Positions 8,101 to 17,152 of a stretch of DNA of 64,000 nucleotides are shown here, piece after piece. Both the position numbers and the translations under genes were made by a program. This DNA is from Deltaproteobacteria bacterium (GTDB lineage Bacteria > Desulfobacterota > Desulfomonilia > UBA1062). The stretch's first letter is position 1, and each line of letters begins with the position of its first letter. The DNA lies in contig JAKPDW010000001.1 in NCBI GenBank assembly GCA_029552245.1, positions 29,763 to 93,762 of the forward strand, in the 5' to 3' direction. The notes beneath the pieces were generated by a model that worked only from the letters and a program-made list of their open reading frames with translations, did no database searches and was not told the DNA's origin.

Positions 8101-10362
8101 ATGAAGGACGACCTGTTCATCCAGTGTTTCAACACGAGCCCCATACCAGGCGTCATCACGACAGCGGCTGACGGGGTGATCGTCGAGGTCAACGACGCCT
8201 TCGTCCAGATGAGCGGGTACCGGAGGGAGGATCTCGTCGGGCGACGCACGCTCGAGACGGGCCTGTGGGTCGACCCGGCCGACAGGGCGCGGGTGCTCGC
8301 CGAGCTTGGTGCCAAAGGGAAGGTCCAGAATCTCGAGGTTAGGTTCAAGACCGCCTCGGGGTCCGAGCACGACTGCATCCTCAACGGGGTCTCCTTCACC
8401 TACTCTCAGGTGCCGTGTCACCTCTTCATGGCGGTGGACATAACGAGACGCAGGAGGACTCAGGACGCCCTGGAGAAGGCTGAGGCGAGGTACCGCGCCC
8501 TGGTGGAGAACAGCCTGAGCGGCGTGGCGATCTTCAGGGCGGTCAAGGACGGGGGGGACTTCGAGTACGTGGAGTTCAACAGGGCGGCCGAGCGGATCGA
8601 CTCGATAAAACGGGAAGACGTCGTCGGGAAGACGCTCCTGGAGGTCTTTCCCGGGTCCCGGGCCTCGGGGCTGTACCAGGCCCTCCTCAGGGTCTACAGG
8701 ACGGGGGTCGGAGAGTACCTGCCCGTGTACTTCAACAAAGACCAGAGGATATCGGGCTGGCGCGAGAGCTTCGTGTACAGGCTGCCGTCGGGCGAGCTCG
8801 TGGAGGTCTACTCGGACCAGACGGCCCTCATCAGGGCCCAGCGGGACCTCTCCGAGCGCAACCGGGCGCTCACCTCGCTCATCGGCAACCTGCCGGGCAT
8901 GGTGTACAGGTGCAGGCACGACCGTGACTGGACCATGGTGGCCGTGAGCGAGGGCTGCCTCGCTCTCACGGGGTATGCCGTCGAGGATCTCGTGAACAAC
9001 GAGAAGATCGCCTGGGGCAGGGTGATCGTCCCGAAAGACCGCGACAGGGTGTGGGATGAGGTGAACAGGGCTCTGGAGAAGAGGGAGAACTACGAGCTGA
9101 CCTACCGTATCAGGACAGCCGGCGGTGACGTCAGGTGGGTCTGGGACCATGGCTGCGGGGTCTTCTCGCCCGAGGGCAGGCTCCTCTTCCTCGAGGGGTT
9201 CGCCTTCGACATCACGGAACACAGGCGGCTCCAGGACAAGCTGCGCATGACCGAGGAACGCTTCGCGAGGATCTTCCAGGCGAGCCCCGACTGGGTCTCC
9301 ATCACGGCCATGGAGGACGGCGCGTACCGGGACGTGAACGAGGGCTATCTCAAGGCGTCGGGTTACACGAGGGACGAAATCATAGGCCGCACCTCTCTCG
9401 AGATTGACATCTGGGAAAGGCCCTCCGACCGCAAGAGGATCGTGAGGAAGATCAAGGAGCAGGGGTCTGTCCGCAACGAGGAGGTACGGTTCAGGACCAA
9501 GAGCGGCGAGCTCAAGCACGTCCTGTGGTCGGCGGTCCCCATAACCCTCGACGACGAGGAGTGCATCCTCGGGTGGGGCAGGGACATCACCGAGTACAAG
9601 CTCCTCGAGGAGGAGCTCATGCGGGCCTACAAGATGGAGGCAGTCGGCAGGCTCGCCGGGACCATCGCCCACGACTTCAACAATTACCTCACCGCCATCG
9701 ATGGGTTCTGCGAGCTCATCCTGCTCAAGGCCGACGACAAGGAATCTGTCGTCAGGAGCGTGGGGAAGATCAGGGAGGTCAAGAAATCGGCCTCCTCCCT
9801 CATCAAGCAGCTCCTGTCGTTCAGCAGGAAGCAGCCTGCCAGGCCGGTGCCTGTGGACCTGAACGAGGTCGTGACGAGCATGAAGGACCTCCTCACGCCG
9901 GTCATGGGCCAGAAGGTGGATCTGAGCATGGAGCTCTCCGGGGAGCCGTGCGTCGTGCTCGCCGACAGGAGCCAGCTGGAGCAGACGATCATGAACCTCT
10001 CGCTGAACGCGAGGGACGCGATGCCCCGGGGGGGCAGGTTCACGGTGAAGACCGCGCATGAGACCATCGACGAGACCTCTGCCGGCATGCACGTGGACCT
10101 CGAGCCGGGAAGGTACATAAGCCTCACCGTGTCCGACACGGGCCTCGGCATGGACGAGGAGACCGCATCGCACATCTTCGACCCCTTCTTCACCACCAAG
10201 TCCATGGGCAAGGGCAGCGGACTCGGCCTGACCATCGTCTACAACATCGTGAGGCAGTGGGGCGGGTGCATAACCCTCCAGTCCGAGCCGGGGAAGGGGT
10301 CGACCTTCACGATATACCTGCCCGCGCACGCCGAGGCCCAGAGGCGGGAGGCGAGGCCGTGA
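8101..10362 (+). CDS. Multi-PAS sensor histidine kinase
   Basis: This is a soluble 753-residue kinase without membrane segments. About four PAS units occupy residues ~1-510; two begin with near-identical phrasing (FNTSPIPGVITTA and FQASPDWVSITAM) and carry repeats of the type SGYxRxE/DxxGRxxLE. A dimerisation helix follows, with phospho-acceptor His524 in IAHDFNN, then a GHKL ATPase with N box LNARDAMP and G boxes DTGLGMD and GSGLGL. ATG 8101 follows GGAGGG at 8 bases, whereas ATG 8095 is too close. There is no receiver domain and no adjacent response regulator, so its partner is unknown. The signal is probably cytoplasmic (redox or small ligand). Confidence 0.9.
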   Translation: MKDDLFIQCFNTSPIPGVITTAADGVIVEVNDAFVQMSGYRREDLVGRRTLETGLWVDPADRARVLAELGAKGKVQNLEVRFKTASGSEHDCILNGVSFTYSQVPCHLFMAVDITRRRRTQDALEKAEARYRALVENSLSGVAIFRAVKDGGDFEYVEFNRAAERIDSIKREDVVGKTLLEVFPGSRASGLYQALLRVYRTGVGEYLPVYFNKDQRISGWRESFVYRLPSGELVEVYSDQTALIRAQRDLSERNRALTSLIGNLPGMVYRCRHDRDWTMVAVSEGCLALTGYAVEDLVNNEKIAWGRVIVPKDRDRVWDEVNRALEKRENYELTYRIRTAGGDVRWVWDHGCGVFSPEGRLLFLEGFAFDITEHRRLQDKLRMTEERFARIFQASPDWVSITAMEDGAYRDVNEGYLKASGYTRDEIIGRTSLEIDIWERPSDRKRIVRKIKEQGSVRNEEVRFRTKSGELKHVLWSAVPITLDDEECILGWGRDITEYKLLEEELMRAYKMEAVGRLAGTIAHDFNNYLTAIDGFCELILLKADDKESVVRSVGKIREVKKSASSLIKQLLSFSRKQPARPVPVDLNEVVTSMKDLLTPVMGQKVDLSMELSGEPCVVLADRSQLEQTIMNLSLNARDAMPRGGRFTVKTAHETIDETSAGMHVDLEPGRYISLTVSDTGLGMDEETASHIFDPFFTTKSMGKGSGLGLTIVYNIVRQWGGCITLQSEPGKGSTFTIYLPAHAEAQRREARP

Positions 10363-10559
10363 CGAGAAGGGCCTTTAGCTTCGGCGGCCTGCCCCGGCGG
10401 GAAAGGCGGCGGGTGGAGAGGGGGCCTGCCGCTCATGCGGGCCTTCCCGGCACGTGACCGGACGGCGGCCGTTGGTGGGCTGTGCCGGCCGGGTCCGCCG
10501 TGGGGTTCTCTTCGCCGGGGAAAAGAGCCGGGCGGCACGGCTACGGGTGTTCAGGCCTG

Positions 10560-12500
10560 TCAGGACTCCTGCCTCTGGGGTCTGTCCATGTGGCCGAAGG
10601 TGATCGTGACGGAGAGGACGCCGTCGCTGATCGAGCTCTTCACGTCGTGTCCCATCTCGCGCATGCGCCTGAGCATGCGCATCACGGCCCTGTTGTCCGC
10701 GAAGACCTCGGCGGTGAAGCCGAGGAGGCCCTGCTTGCGTGCGAGGAAGGTCACGTAGTCGAGCAGCACGGTGCCGATGCCCTGGTTGTGAAAGTCGTCC
10801 TTGACCACCACGGCGAGAGCGGCCTTGTGTTCGTCGCCCTCGACGGCGTAACGCGCTATGCCGACGATCTCCTCCGTCTCGGGGCCTTCCAGGAGGGCCA
10901 GGATGGCCATGTGCCGCGTGTAGTCTATGACCACCAGTCTCTGCCTCTCCCTCCTGGGGAACTCAGTCTTCGGGGAGAGGAAGCGCATGGTCAGCGTCCT
11001 CTCGGAGAGCGAGTATACGAACTTCTTGTGCAGCTCCTCGTCCGATATCTTGATGGGCCTCAGGAACACGGTCAGGCCGGTTCTCGTGGTGCGGTGGGTC
11101 TCCACGTCGGTGGGGTACAAGCCGCTGGGGCCGGTGAAGAACGGCTGATCCTCCGGAACGAGGCCGAGCCGTTTCGCCTCCTCGACGAGAGAGGGCCTGA
11201 ACCTGGGGTGCGCGACCGCGACGAGGGACATGGCCCGTTCCCTGATGTTCTTCCCCTGAAGGTGGCAGATGCCGTACTCCGTGACCACGTACTGTATGTC
11301 CGACCGGTTGTACGTCACGCCCGCACCCTCGCCCAGGCGCGCCACGATGCGCGAGACGGCGCCCCCTTTCGCCGTCGAGGGCATGGCGAGGATGGTCCTG
11401 CCGGAGGGGGATGCGGACACGGCCCTCATGAAGTCGACGTCGCCCCCTATGCCGCTGTAGAAACCGGGCCCGAACGACTCGGACGAAGCCTGGCCCGTGA
11501 GGTCTATCTGGAGGGCGGAGTTGATCGCCACCATGCGCTCCTGCCTGGCGATGACCGAGGGGTCGTTGGTGTAGGAGGAGGGCATGAAGGCGATCGCGGG
11601 GTTATCGTGCATGAAGGCGAACATGTCGGACGTTCCCAGGCACAAAGACGCGACCGTCTTGAGCGCATCGGCGCTCTTCTTGGCATTGTCCACCACGCCC
11701 GCCCTCATGAGGTCGATGATGCCGCTCGAGAGCATCTCGGTGTGGACTCCCAGGTGCCTCTTCGTGCCCAGACCCTCGAGCACGGCGTTGACCACCCTGC
11801 CGTAACCCGCCTGGATGGTGCTCCCGTCCGGCACGAGCCTTGCCACGTACGATCCTATGGCGCGGGTGACGTCGTCGGGCGGGGGATAGTGAAACTCCAC
11901 GAGGGGTTCGTCGTGGTGGATGAAGAAGTCCACCTGCTCCGGGTCGATGGTGCTGTCCCCGTGGGTGTAGGGCATGAACGCGTTCACCTGGGCGATGACG
12001 AGCCGCGAGTTCTCGATGACCTCCTTCATGACGTCCACGCTCACCCCCAGGCTCAGCCTGCCCGACGAGCCGGGCGGGGACACCTGGATGAACGCGACAT
12101 CCACGGGCATGAGCCCCCGCTTGATGAGCCTCGACACCTGGGACATGGCCGAGGGCGTGTAGTCAGCCAGCCCCCTCGTCACCGCGTCCCTGGTGCTGTG
12201 AGCCACGAAGAAGAAATGCTGGCGGAAGTTCGGCCTGAAGTCGTCCAGGGGTTCGCCGGTGAGTCCCAGGGCGACCAGGTGGGAGAGCTCCGCGTCGAAG
12301 AATGCCTTCGGGTTGGCCCGCGCATGGTCCAGGAAGGACCTCGAGAGGTGCCTCGGCTCGGCGCACCCTGTCGCGACGAAGATCCTGTCCCCCCTCTTGA
12401 TGTGCCCGAAGATGGCCCCCGGCTCGGGAAACCTGTCCGGGTAGAGCGTCTTGAGCTGGCTGATCCTCGCATCGGCGTCGGCGAAACCGCAGTGCATCAT
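10560..12500 (-). CDS. Acetyl-CoA hydrolase/CoA-transferase fused to a GNAT domain
   Basis: Residues ~20-470 of the 646 form a family-I CoA-transferase of the 4-hydroxybutyrate/acetate type. Motifs are GDRIFVATGCAEP, VSPPG near 160, the ESFGPGFYSGIGGDVDF glycine loop and TEYGICHLQGKN. The remainder is a GNAT N-acetyltransferase with the acetyl-CoA site NQGIGTVLLDYV. CoA-transferase/GNAT fusions occur in anaerobic deltaproteobacteria and may pair acyl-CoA turnover with acylation control. The start is uncertain: ATG 12500 has AAGGGGG upstream, and ATG 12536 adds 12 residues without a clear site. It is divergent from the enoyl-CoA isomerase gene at 12633, which suggests joint control of acyl-CoA metabolism. 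Confidence 0.88.
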   Translation of the reverse strand: MMHCGFADADARISQLKTLYPDRFPEPGAIFGHIKRGDRIFVATGCAEPRHLSRSFLDHARANPKAFFDAELSHLVALGLTGEPLDDFRPNFRQHFFFVAHSTRDAVTRGLADYTPSAMSQVSRLIKRGLMPVDVAFIQVSPPGSSGRLSLGVSVDVMKEVIENSRLVIAQVNAFMPYTHGDSTIDPEQVDFFIHHDEPLVEFHYPPPDDVTRAIGSYVARLVPDGSTIQAGYGRVVNAVLEGLGTKRHLGVHTEMLSSGIIDLMRAGVVDNAKKSADALKTVASLCLGTSDMFAFMHDNPAIAFMPSSYTNDPSVIARQERMVAINSALQIDLTGQASSESFGPGFYSGIGGDVDFMRAVSASPSGRTILAMPSTAKGGAVSRIVARLGEGAGVTYNRSDIQYVVTEYGICHLQGKNIRERAMSLVAVAHPRFRPSLVEEAKRLGLVPEDQPFFTGPSGLYPTDVETHRTTRTGLTVFLRPIKISDEELHKKFVYSLSERTLTMRFLSPKTEFPRRERQRLVVIDYTRHMAILALLEGPETEEIVGIARYAVEGDEHKAALAVVVKDDFHNQGIGTVLLDYVTFLARKQGLLGFTAEVFADNRAVMRMLRRMREMGHDVKSSISDGVLSVTITFGHMDRPQRQES

Positions 12501-12632
12501 CGGCCCCCTTGCCTTGGGGTTATCGCAGAATACCATCGACCCATCAAGGGTCAACCGCGCGGGGAACGAATGAATTTCCAATGTTGACCCAAGGTGTGCT
12601 ACAGTGTCCCATATCATCGAGAGGAGGGCGCC

Positions 12633-13352
12633 ATGGCGGTAGTGGAGTGGAAGAAGGACGGGACGGTCGCCGTCCTTACCATGAACACCAGCGAGAACAG
12701 ACACAACCCTTCGTACGCCTCCGGCATGCTTTCGTGCCTGGACGAGATCGAGGCCGACCAGGACATCAAGTCCATCGTGCTCGCGTCCGTGGACAGGAAG
12801 AACTGGTCCCTGGGGATCGACCTCAACTGGATGATGGACGCGGTGAACAGGGGGGCGGGGGACGAGATCAGGGCGTTCATGTACAGCCTGAACACCCTGT
12901 TCAAGAAGATCCTCACCATCCCCATGCCCGTGATCGCGGCGATCAACGGGCACGCATTCGGTGACGGCGCGATCATCGCGTGCACCTGCGACTTCAGGTT
13001 CATGCGCTCGGACAGGGGCTTTTTCTGCTTCCCCGAGGTGGACATCAACATCCCGTTTTTGCCCGGCATGCTCGCCATGGTGAAGAAGGCGATCCCCTAC
13101 TACAAGGTCGAGGAACTCGTCTTCACCGGCAAGAGGGCCACGGGCAAGGAGCTCGAGGAGTGCCACGCGGTCGTGAAGGCCTGCGAGGGGGAGGAGGAGC
13201 TCATGAAGGAGGCCATGGCCTTCGCGCGGACGTTCGCAAAGGGCAGGGTGATCTTCAGGGAGCACAAGTGGCGTCTCAACAGGCACATCGTGGAGATCAT
13301 GGACCGGGAAGACCCTGCGTACATAGACCCGCTCAACCTCATGGTGTCCTGA
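12633..13352 (+). CDS. Enoyl-CoA hydratase/isomerase family protein (isomerase-like)
   Basis: This is a 239-residue crotonase-fold protein. The oxyanion-hole region is WSLGIDLNW and GHAFGDGAII. A catalytic Glu is present in FPEVDINIP, but the first crotonase glutamate is replaced in GDGAIIACTCD. The run MRSDRGF...EVDI...P resembles plant-type delta3,delta2-enoyl-CoA isomerases. I therefore favour moving a double bond, to prepare unsaturated acyl-CoAs for beta-oxidation, over hydration. ATG 12633 follows GAGGAGGGCGCC. It diverges from the CoA-transferase gene and lies 25 bases before the hydrolase gene, so the two may be cotranscribed. Confidence 0.85.
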   Translation: MAVVEWKKDGTVAVLTMNTSENRHNPSYASGMLSCLDEIEADQDIKSIVLASVDRKNWSLGIDLNWMMDAVNRGAGDEIRAFMYSLNTLFKKILTIPMPVIAAINGHAFGDGAIIACTCDFRFMRSDRGFFCFPEVDINIPFLPGMLAMVKKAIPYYKVEELVFTGKRATGKELEECHAVVKACEGEEELMKEAMAFARTFAKGRVIFREHKWRLNRHIVEIMDREDPAYIDPLNLMVS

Positions 13353-13377
13353 TCCCGCGTGGAGGGGGAGGGGCCGG

Positions 13378-14394
13378 GTGAGAGGTCCTGGCAGGGAATC
13401 GAACGGCCGGTTCATGCCGCCGTACTGGCTCAGGGGCGCCTACACCCAGACGGTCCTCGCCTCGTCGAGGGTCAGGGCCGTGGGTGCCGGCGACCTGGAG
13501 GGCTCGTCCAGGGAAATCACCCTCACCGTGACAGGCGGCGTCCGCCTGGTGGGCTCCCTCTCCCATTCTCCGGGAAGGAAGGGCCTCGTGATCCTCCTCC
13601 ACGGATGGGAGGGGAGCGCCCGTTCGACCTACATCCTCCACGCGGGGAGGTTCTTCCACCGGAAGGGGTACTCCGTGTTCAGGCTCAACTTCAGGGACCA
13701 CGGGGACACCCACCACCTCAACGAGGGCCTGTTCAGGGCCGTCATGCTCGACGAGGTGTTCCAGGCCGTATCCCTTGCAGCGGGGTTCTCGGGAGAGGCC
13801 CCCTGCTATCTCATGGGTTTTTCCCTGGGCGGCAACTTCGCGCTCAGGATCGCGAGGCACTGCGCGCAGGAGCCGATAACCCATCTCAGGCACGTGCTCG
13901 CCGTGAGCCCGGTCATCGACCCTTCGCACGCCACCGACGCCATAGACCGAAGCCCGCTGCTCAGGTGGTACTTCGTCAAGAAGTGGAGGAGGTCCTTGCG
14001 GAGGAAGCAGGAACTCTTCCCCTCGCTCTACGACTTCTCGGCCGTCCTCGCGGAGAGGTCCGTCAGGGCCATGACGGAAGCACTCTTTTCCTCCCTGAAG
14101 GCGGAATACGACACCGAAGGCTACTTCAGGTCCTACGCGATACACCCCGAGACGCTCGAGGACGTGACGGTCCCCACCACGATCGTCACGGCGCAAGACG
14201 ACCCGGCGATCCCGGTCGAGGATTTCTCCCGCCTCAGGCTCAGCCCGGCCGTCAGTCTCGTGATCCACGACTTCGGCGGACACAACGGGTTCCTCGAGGG
14301 TCTCTTCGGCCCCACCTGGTGCGAGAGGGAGGCCCTCCGGCTCTTCGATGCGGACTCCACGCTCAGGCCGCCTCCGCCTGCCGGGCCCGCCTGA
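13378..14394 (+). CDS. YheT-like alpha/beta hydrolase
   Basis: The 338-residue protein opens with PPYWLRGAYTQT, typical of the YheT/ABHD1-3 group. It then shows the HGWEG oxyanion segment, the nucleophile Ser149 in GFSLGG, an acidic residue in TAQDDPAIP and the catalytic His in GGHNGF. It is probably an esterase or lipase of unknown substrate. The GTG start lies behind GGAGGGGGAGG; ATG 13414 would also give a plausible N-terminus. It is 25 bases downstream of the isomerase gene and likely in its transcript. Confidence 0.85.
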   Translation: MRGPGRESNGRFMPPYWLRGAYTQTVLASSRVRAVGAGDLEGSSREITLTVTGGVRLVGSLSHSPGRKGLVILLHGWEGSARSTYILHAGRFFHRKGYSVFRLNFRDHGDTHHLNEGLFRAVMLDEVFQAVSLAAGFSGEAPCYLMGFSLGGNFALRIARHCAQEPITHLRHVLAVSPVIDPSHATDAIDRSPLLRWYFVKKWRRSLRRKQELFPSLYDFSAVLAERSVRAMTEALFSSLKAEYDTEGYFRSYAIHPETLEDVTVPTTIVTAQDDPAIPVEDFSRLRLSPAVSLVIHDFGGHNGFLEGLFGPTWCEREALRLFDADSTLRPPPPAGPA

Positions 14395-14671
14395 GGTTCC
14401 ACTGCCTGCAGTGGTTCGCGCCTTGCGAGGGTCGTGCACTCCGGGTGCGGCTGCCAGGCGGAACCGGCGCGTCGTGACCTGGTCATGGTATGAGGCGCGC
14501 CTTTGAAGCGGGCATGTGCGGCATCCGAGCGCGGCCCGGCATGGTGTGAGGCTCTCCTGGGAACCTCGCGCAACGAGGCCTTCTTCTGCGTGCGACCCTG
14601 CGTGTGGGCCAAGCGGGGAATCCTTGAAAAGGCGTCCGGCCGCCATTATTAGGTGGGTACGGGAGCGAGCG

Positions 14672-15412
14672 GTGAGCGAGGCAAAACCCATCCATGACCT
14701 TCTCGAGTTCGTCTCGTGCAGCCTGGGCGAGGCGGCGGGCCCCGAGTACCGGCACGAGGCCGCCCTCCTGCAGATCGAGCTGTTCGAGAACATGGTGCAG
14801 AACTGCGCGGTGGCGATCTTCGCTATCGACGTGAGGCACCGGGTGATCTACTGGAACAAGGCCTGCGAGGCGCTCACCGGTCACCCGGCCCACCGCATGC
14901 TGGGGACGACCGATCACTGGATGCCTTTCTACGCAGAGAGGAGGCCGACGTTGAGCGACCTCATCGTCGACGGCGAAACATCCCGGGTCGACGACCTCTA
15001 CACCCTGCACGGTCCGTCCCTCCTCGTGCCCGAAGGCCTCCACGCGGAGGGTTGGTTCCAGGACGTGGGGGGCCGAAGGCGCTATCTCATCTTCGACGCC
15101 TCGCCGGTCCGCCTGGGGAGCGGGGAACTCTTGGGCGCGGTGGAGACGCTCCAGGACATCACCGAGCTCAAGCAGATGGAGGAGGACAAGGAGAGGCTCA
15201 ACAAAGAACTCGTCGATGCCATGAACCAGATCAAGACGTTGAGGGGCCTCATCCCCATCTGCGCCGCCTGCAAGAAGATCAGGGACGACAAGGGGTACTG
15301 GACCCATCTCGAGCACTACCTCGAGGAACACTCCGACGCCGTGTTCAGCCACGGGCTGTGCCCCGACTGCTTCAGGGAATACTTCCCGGAGGCGTCCAAG
15401 AAGAAGGATTGA
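14672..15412 (+). CDS. PAS-domain protein with C-terminal CxxC/CPxC module
   Basis: The 246-residue protein has one PAS domain (residues ~35-165, ending ETLQDITELKQMEED). A short coiled coil (KERLNKELVDAMNQIKTL) follows, then a cysteine module: IPICAACKKIRDDKGYW, HLEHYLEEH and HGLCPDC. This tail recurs at the end of many PAS and receiver proteins of Geobacter-like bacteria. The four cysteines look like a metal or redox site, but its function is not established. There is no kinase or DNA-binding domain. GTG 14672 was chosen because the preceding 50 codons of open frame are not protein-like and GGGAG is just upstream. Confidence 0.8.
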   Translation: MSEAKPIHDLLEFVSCSLGEAAGPEYRHEAALLQIELFENMVQNCAVAIFAIDVRHRVIYWNKACEALTGHPAHRMLGTTDHWMPFYAERRPTLSDLIVDGETSRVDDLYTLHGPSLLVPEGLHAEGWFQDVGGRRRYLIFDASPVRLGSGELLGAVETLQDITELKQMEEDKERLNKELVDAMNQIKTLRGLIPICAACKKIRDDKGYWTHLEHYLEEHSDAVFSHGLCPDCFREYFPEASKKKD

Positions 15413-15599
15413 GCGGCATGCCCCGCCCGAGGCCTTCTCGGGCCGCGCCCGCCTGCGGGTCATTCCCCTGGCCGCCTGTTGCCCGGCCCGCACGCAGGAA
15501 GCCCTTCGCCGTAAGACGCCATGCCGCAAGGTGAGAGCGGGCTTGTGCGAAGGCGGTTTTGCTGTTAGATTCGCGTGTCAGTATTCAAGAGGGGTGATC

Positions 15600-16799
15600 A
15601 TGCTCACGAGCGGACAGATGGAGAGGTATGCCGGGGTGCTCATGTGGGGGCTGGCAACGGCCAGGGGTAGACGCTGCAAGAAGGGCGATATCGTGCTCAT
15701 CAGGGCGGACGAAAGGGCCCTGCCGCTCGCCGAGCGGGTATACGAGCTCGTCGTGGAGATGGGGTGCCACCCGGTCATGAGGGTCACGCTGACCCCTGTC
15801 ATGGAGCGCGCCTTCTACGGGAAGTCCTCGACCTCCCAGCTCGTGTTCTGCACACCGGGCGAGAGGGAGCTGTTCTCGTCGCTCAACGGGCTCGTCACCA
15901 TCCGTGCGCCCGAATCCATCACCCACCTGGCGGACGTGAGGCCCGAGCGGATAGCCAAGGCCACCCTGGCGCGCAAGTACCTGAACGACATCCTGGACGA
16001 GAGGGAAGCCAAGGGACTGTTCGGGTGGACCCTCTGCCTCTATCCAACCCAGGAGCTCGCACGCCACGCGGGCATGAGTATCGAGGAATACACCGGCCAG
16101 ATCGTGGATGCATGCCGCTTGGACGTCGACGACCCCGTCGCGTGGTGGAAGGAGACGTACGGCCAGGCCCAGGAGATCAAGCGCTGGCTCAACGGGATGA
16201 AGATCAAGAGGCTCTTCGTCCAGTCAGACACGACGGACCTCGTCGTCACCCCCGGCGCGAGCAGGAAGTGGGTGGGGATATCGGGACACAACATACCGAG
16301 CTTCGAGATCTTCGTGTCGCCGGACTGGCGGGGCACCTCCGGCAGGTTCTACGCCGACCAGCCCTCGTACAGGAGCGGCAACTACGTCAAGGGGGTCGAA
16401 CTCGAGTTCGACCGCGGCGTCGTGGTGAAGGCCCGCGCCCGGGATGGGGAGGAGTTCCTCCTGAAGCAGATCGCCATGGACAGGGGGGCCTCGAGGCTGG
16501 GGGAGTTCTCCCTCACCGACAGGAGGTTCTCGAGGATAAACGCTTTCATGGCGAACACCCTGTACGACGAGAACTACGGCGGCGAGCACGGGAACTGCCA
16601 CATAGCCCTGGGAGACTCGTACGCCGACACGTACGACGGGGATGCCTCCCTCCTCAGCCCGCAGAAGAAGAGGTCGCTCGGTTTCAACGATTCAGCCCTC
16701 CACTGGGACCTCGTGAACACGGAACGGAAGCGGGTCACGGCCGAGCTCGGGGACGGAAAGAGGGTGACGATCTACGAGGACGGCGTCTTTTCCTGCTGA
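15600..16799 (+). CDS. M29 family metalloaminopeptidase
   Basis: This 399-residue thermophilic-aminopeptidase-type (M29) enzyme removes N-terminal residues using two metal ions. Diagnostic elements are VELEFDRGVVV, LGEFSLTD, LYDENYGGEHGNCHIALGDSY and a closing histidine region HWDLVNT. Length agrees with the family (~400). ATG 15600 follows AGAGGGG; upstream codons are not conserved-looking. It is monocistronic, in a region of sensors and catabolic genes. Confidence 0.9.
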   Translation: MLTSGQMERYAGVLMWGLATARGRRCKKGDIVLIRADERALPLAERVYELVVEMGCHPVMRVTLTPVMERAFYGKSSTSQLVFCTPGERELFSSLNGLVTIRAPESITHLADVRPERIAKATLARKYLNDILDEREAKGLFGWTLCLYPTQELARHAGMSIEEYTGQIVDACRLDVDDPVAWWKETYGQAQEIKRWLNGMKIKRLFVQSDTTDLVVTPGASRKWVGISGHNIPSFEIFVSPDWRGTSGRFYADQPSYRSGNYVKGVELEFDRGVVVKARARDGEEFLLKQIAMDRGASRLGEFSLTDRRFSRINAFMANTLYDENYGGEHGNCHIALGDSYADTYDGDASLLSPQKKRSLGFNDSALHWDLVNTERKRVTAELGDGKRVTIYEDGVFSC

Positions 16800-17152
16800 G
16801 ACCCTCCACCTCGCGCCGCCTGCGTCCCTGTGTCGGGGGCCTTCCCGTGAGCCTCCACTCCAGGGGGATCACGGCCTTTTCAGGGCGTCGGGGATCTCGG
16901 CCGGGGGGGTCCGGCGAGACCCGCGTACCGCCTCTCAAGGGATCGCGTCCCCCTCGGGACTCCGGTGATCTCGGCAGAACCGCCTCGTTGTCGAGCGCCC
17001 TCGACCGAGGTCTATCACCCGTGGGCGCCCGTGATTTCAACATCGTAATTGCCATGTGGATGTCGATGCGGTAACATGCCCGAGTGCCGGGGCTTACCGG
17101 TGCATGCACGTCTTTGTGATGAATGTGTAGTGATGCAATGAGGGCAGGTCGG
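16800..17152. other. Intergenic region without recognised feature
   Basis: No gene, hairpin with U-tract or convincing promoter was found between the aminopeptidase and PAS-LuxR genes. Confidence 0.35.

Noticed and set aside
10482..12587. 701-residue plus-strand open frame
   Set aside because: It is a His/Arg/Gly/Asp-rich shadow of the CoA-transferase/GNAT gene on the other strand.
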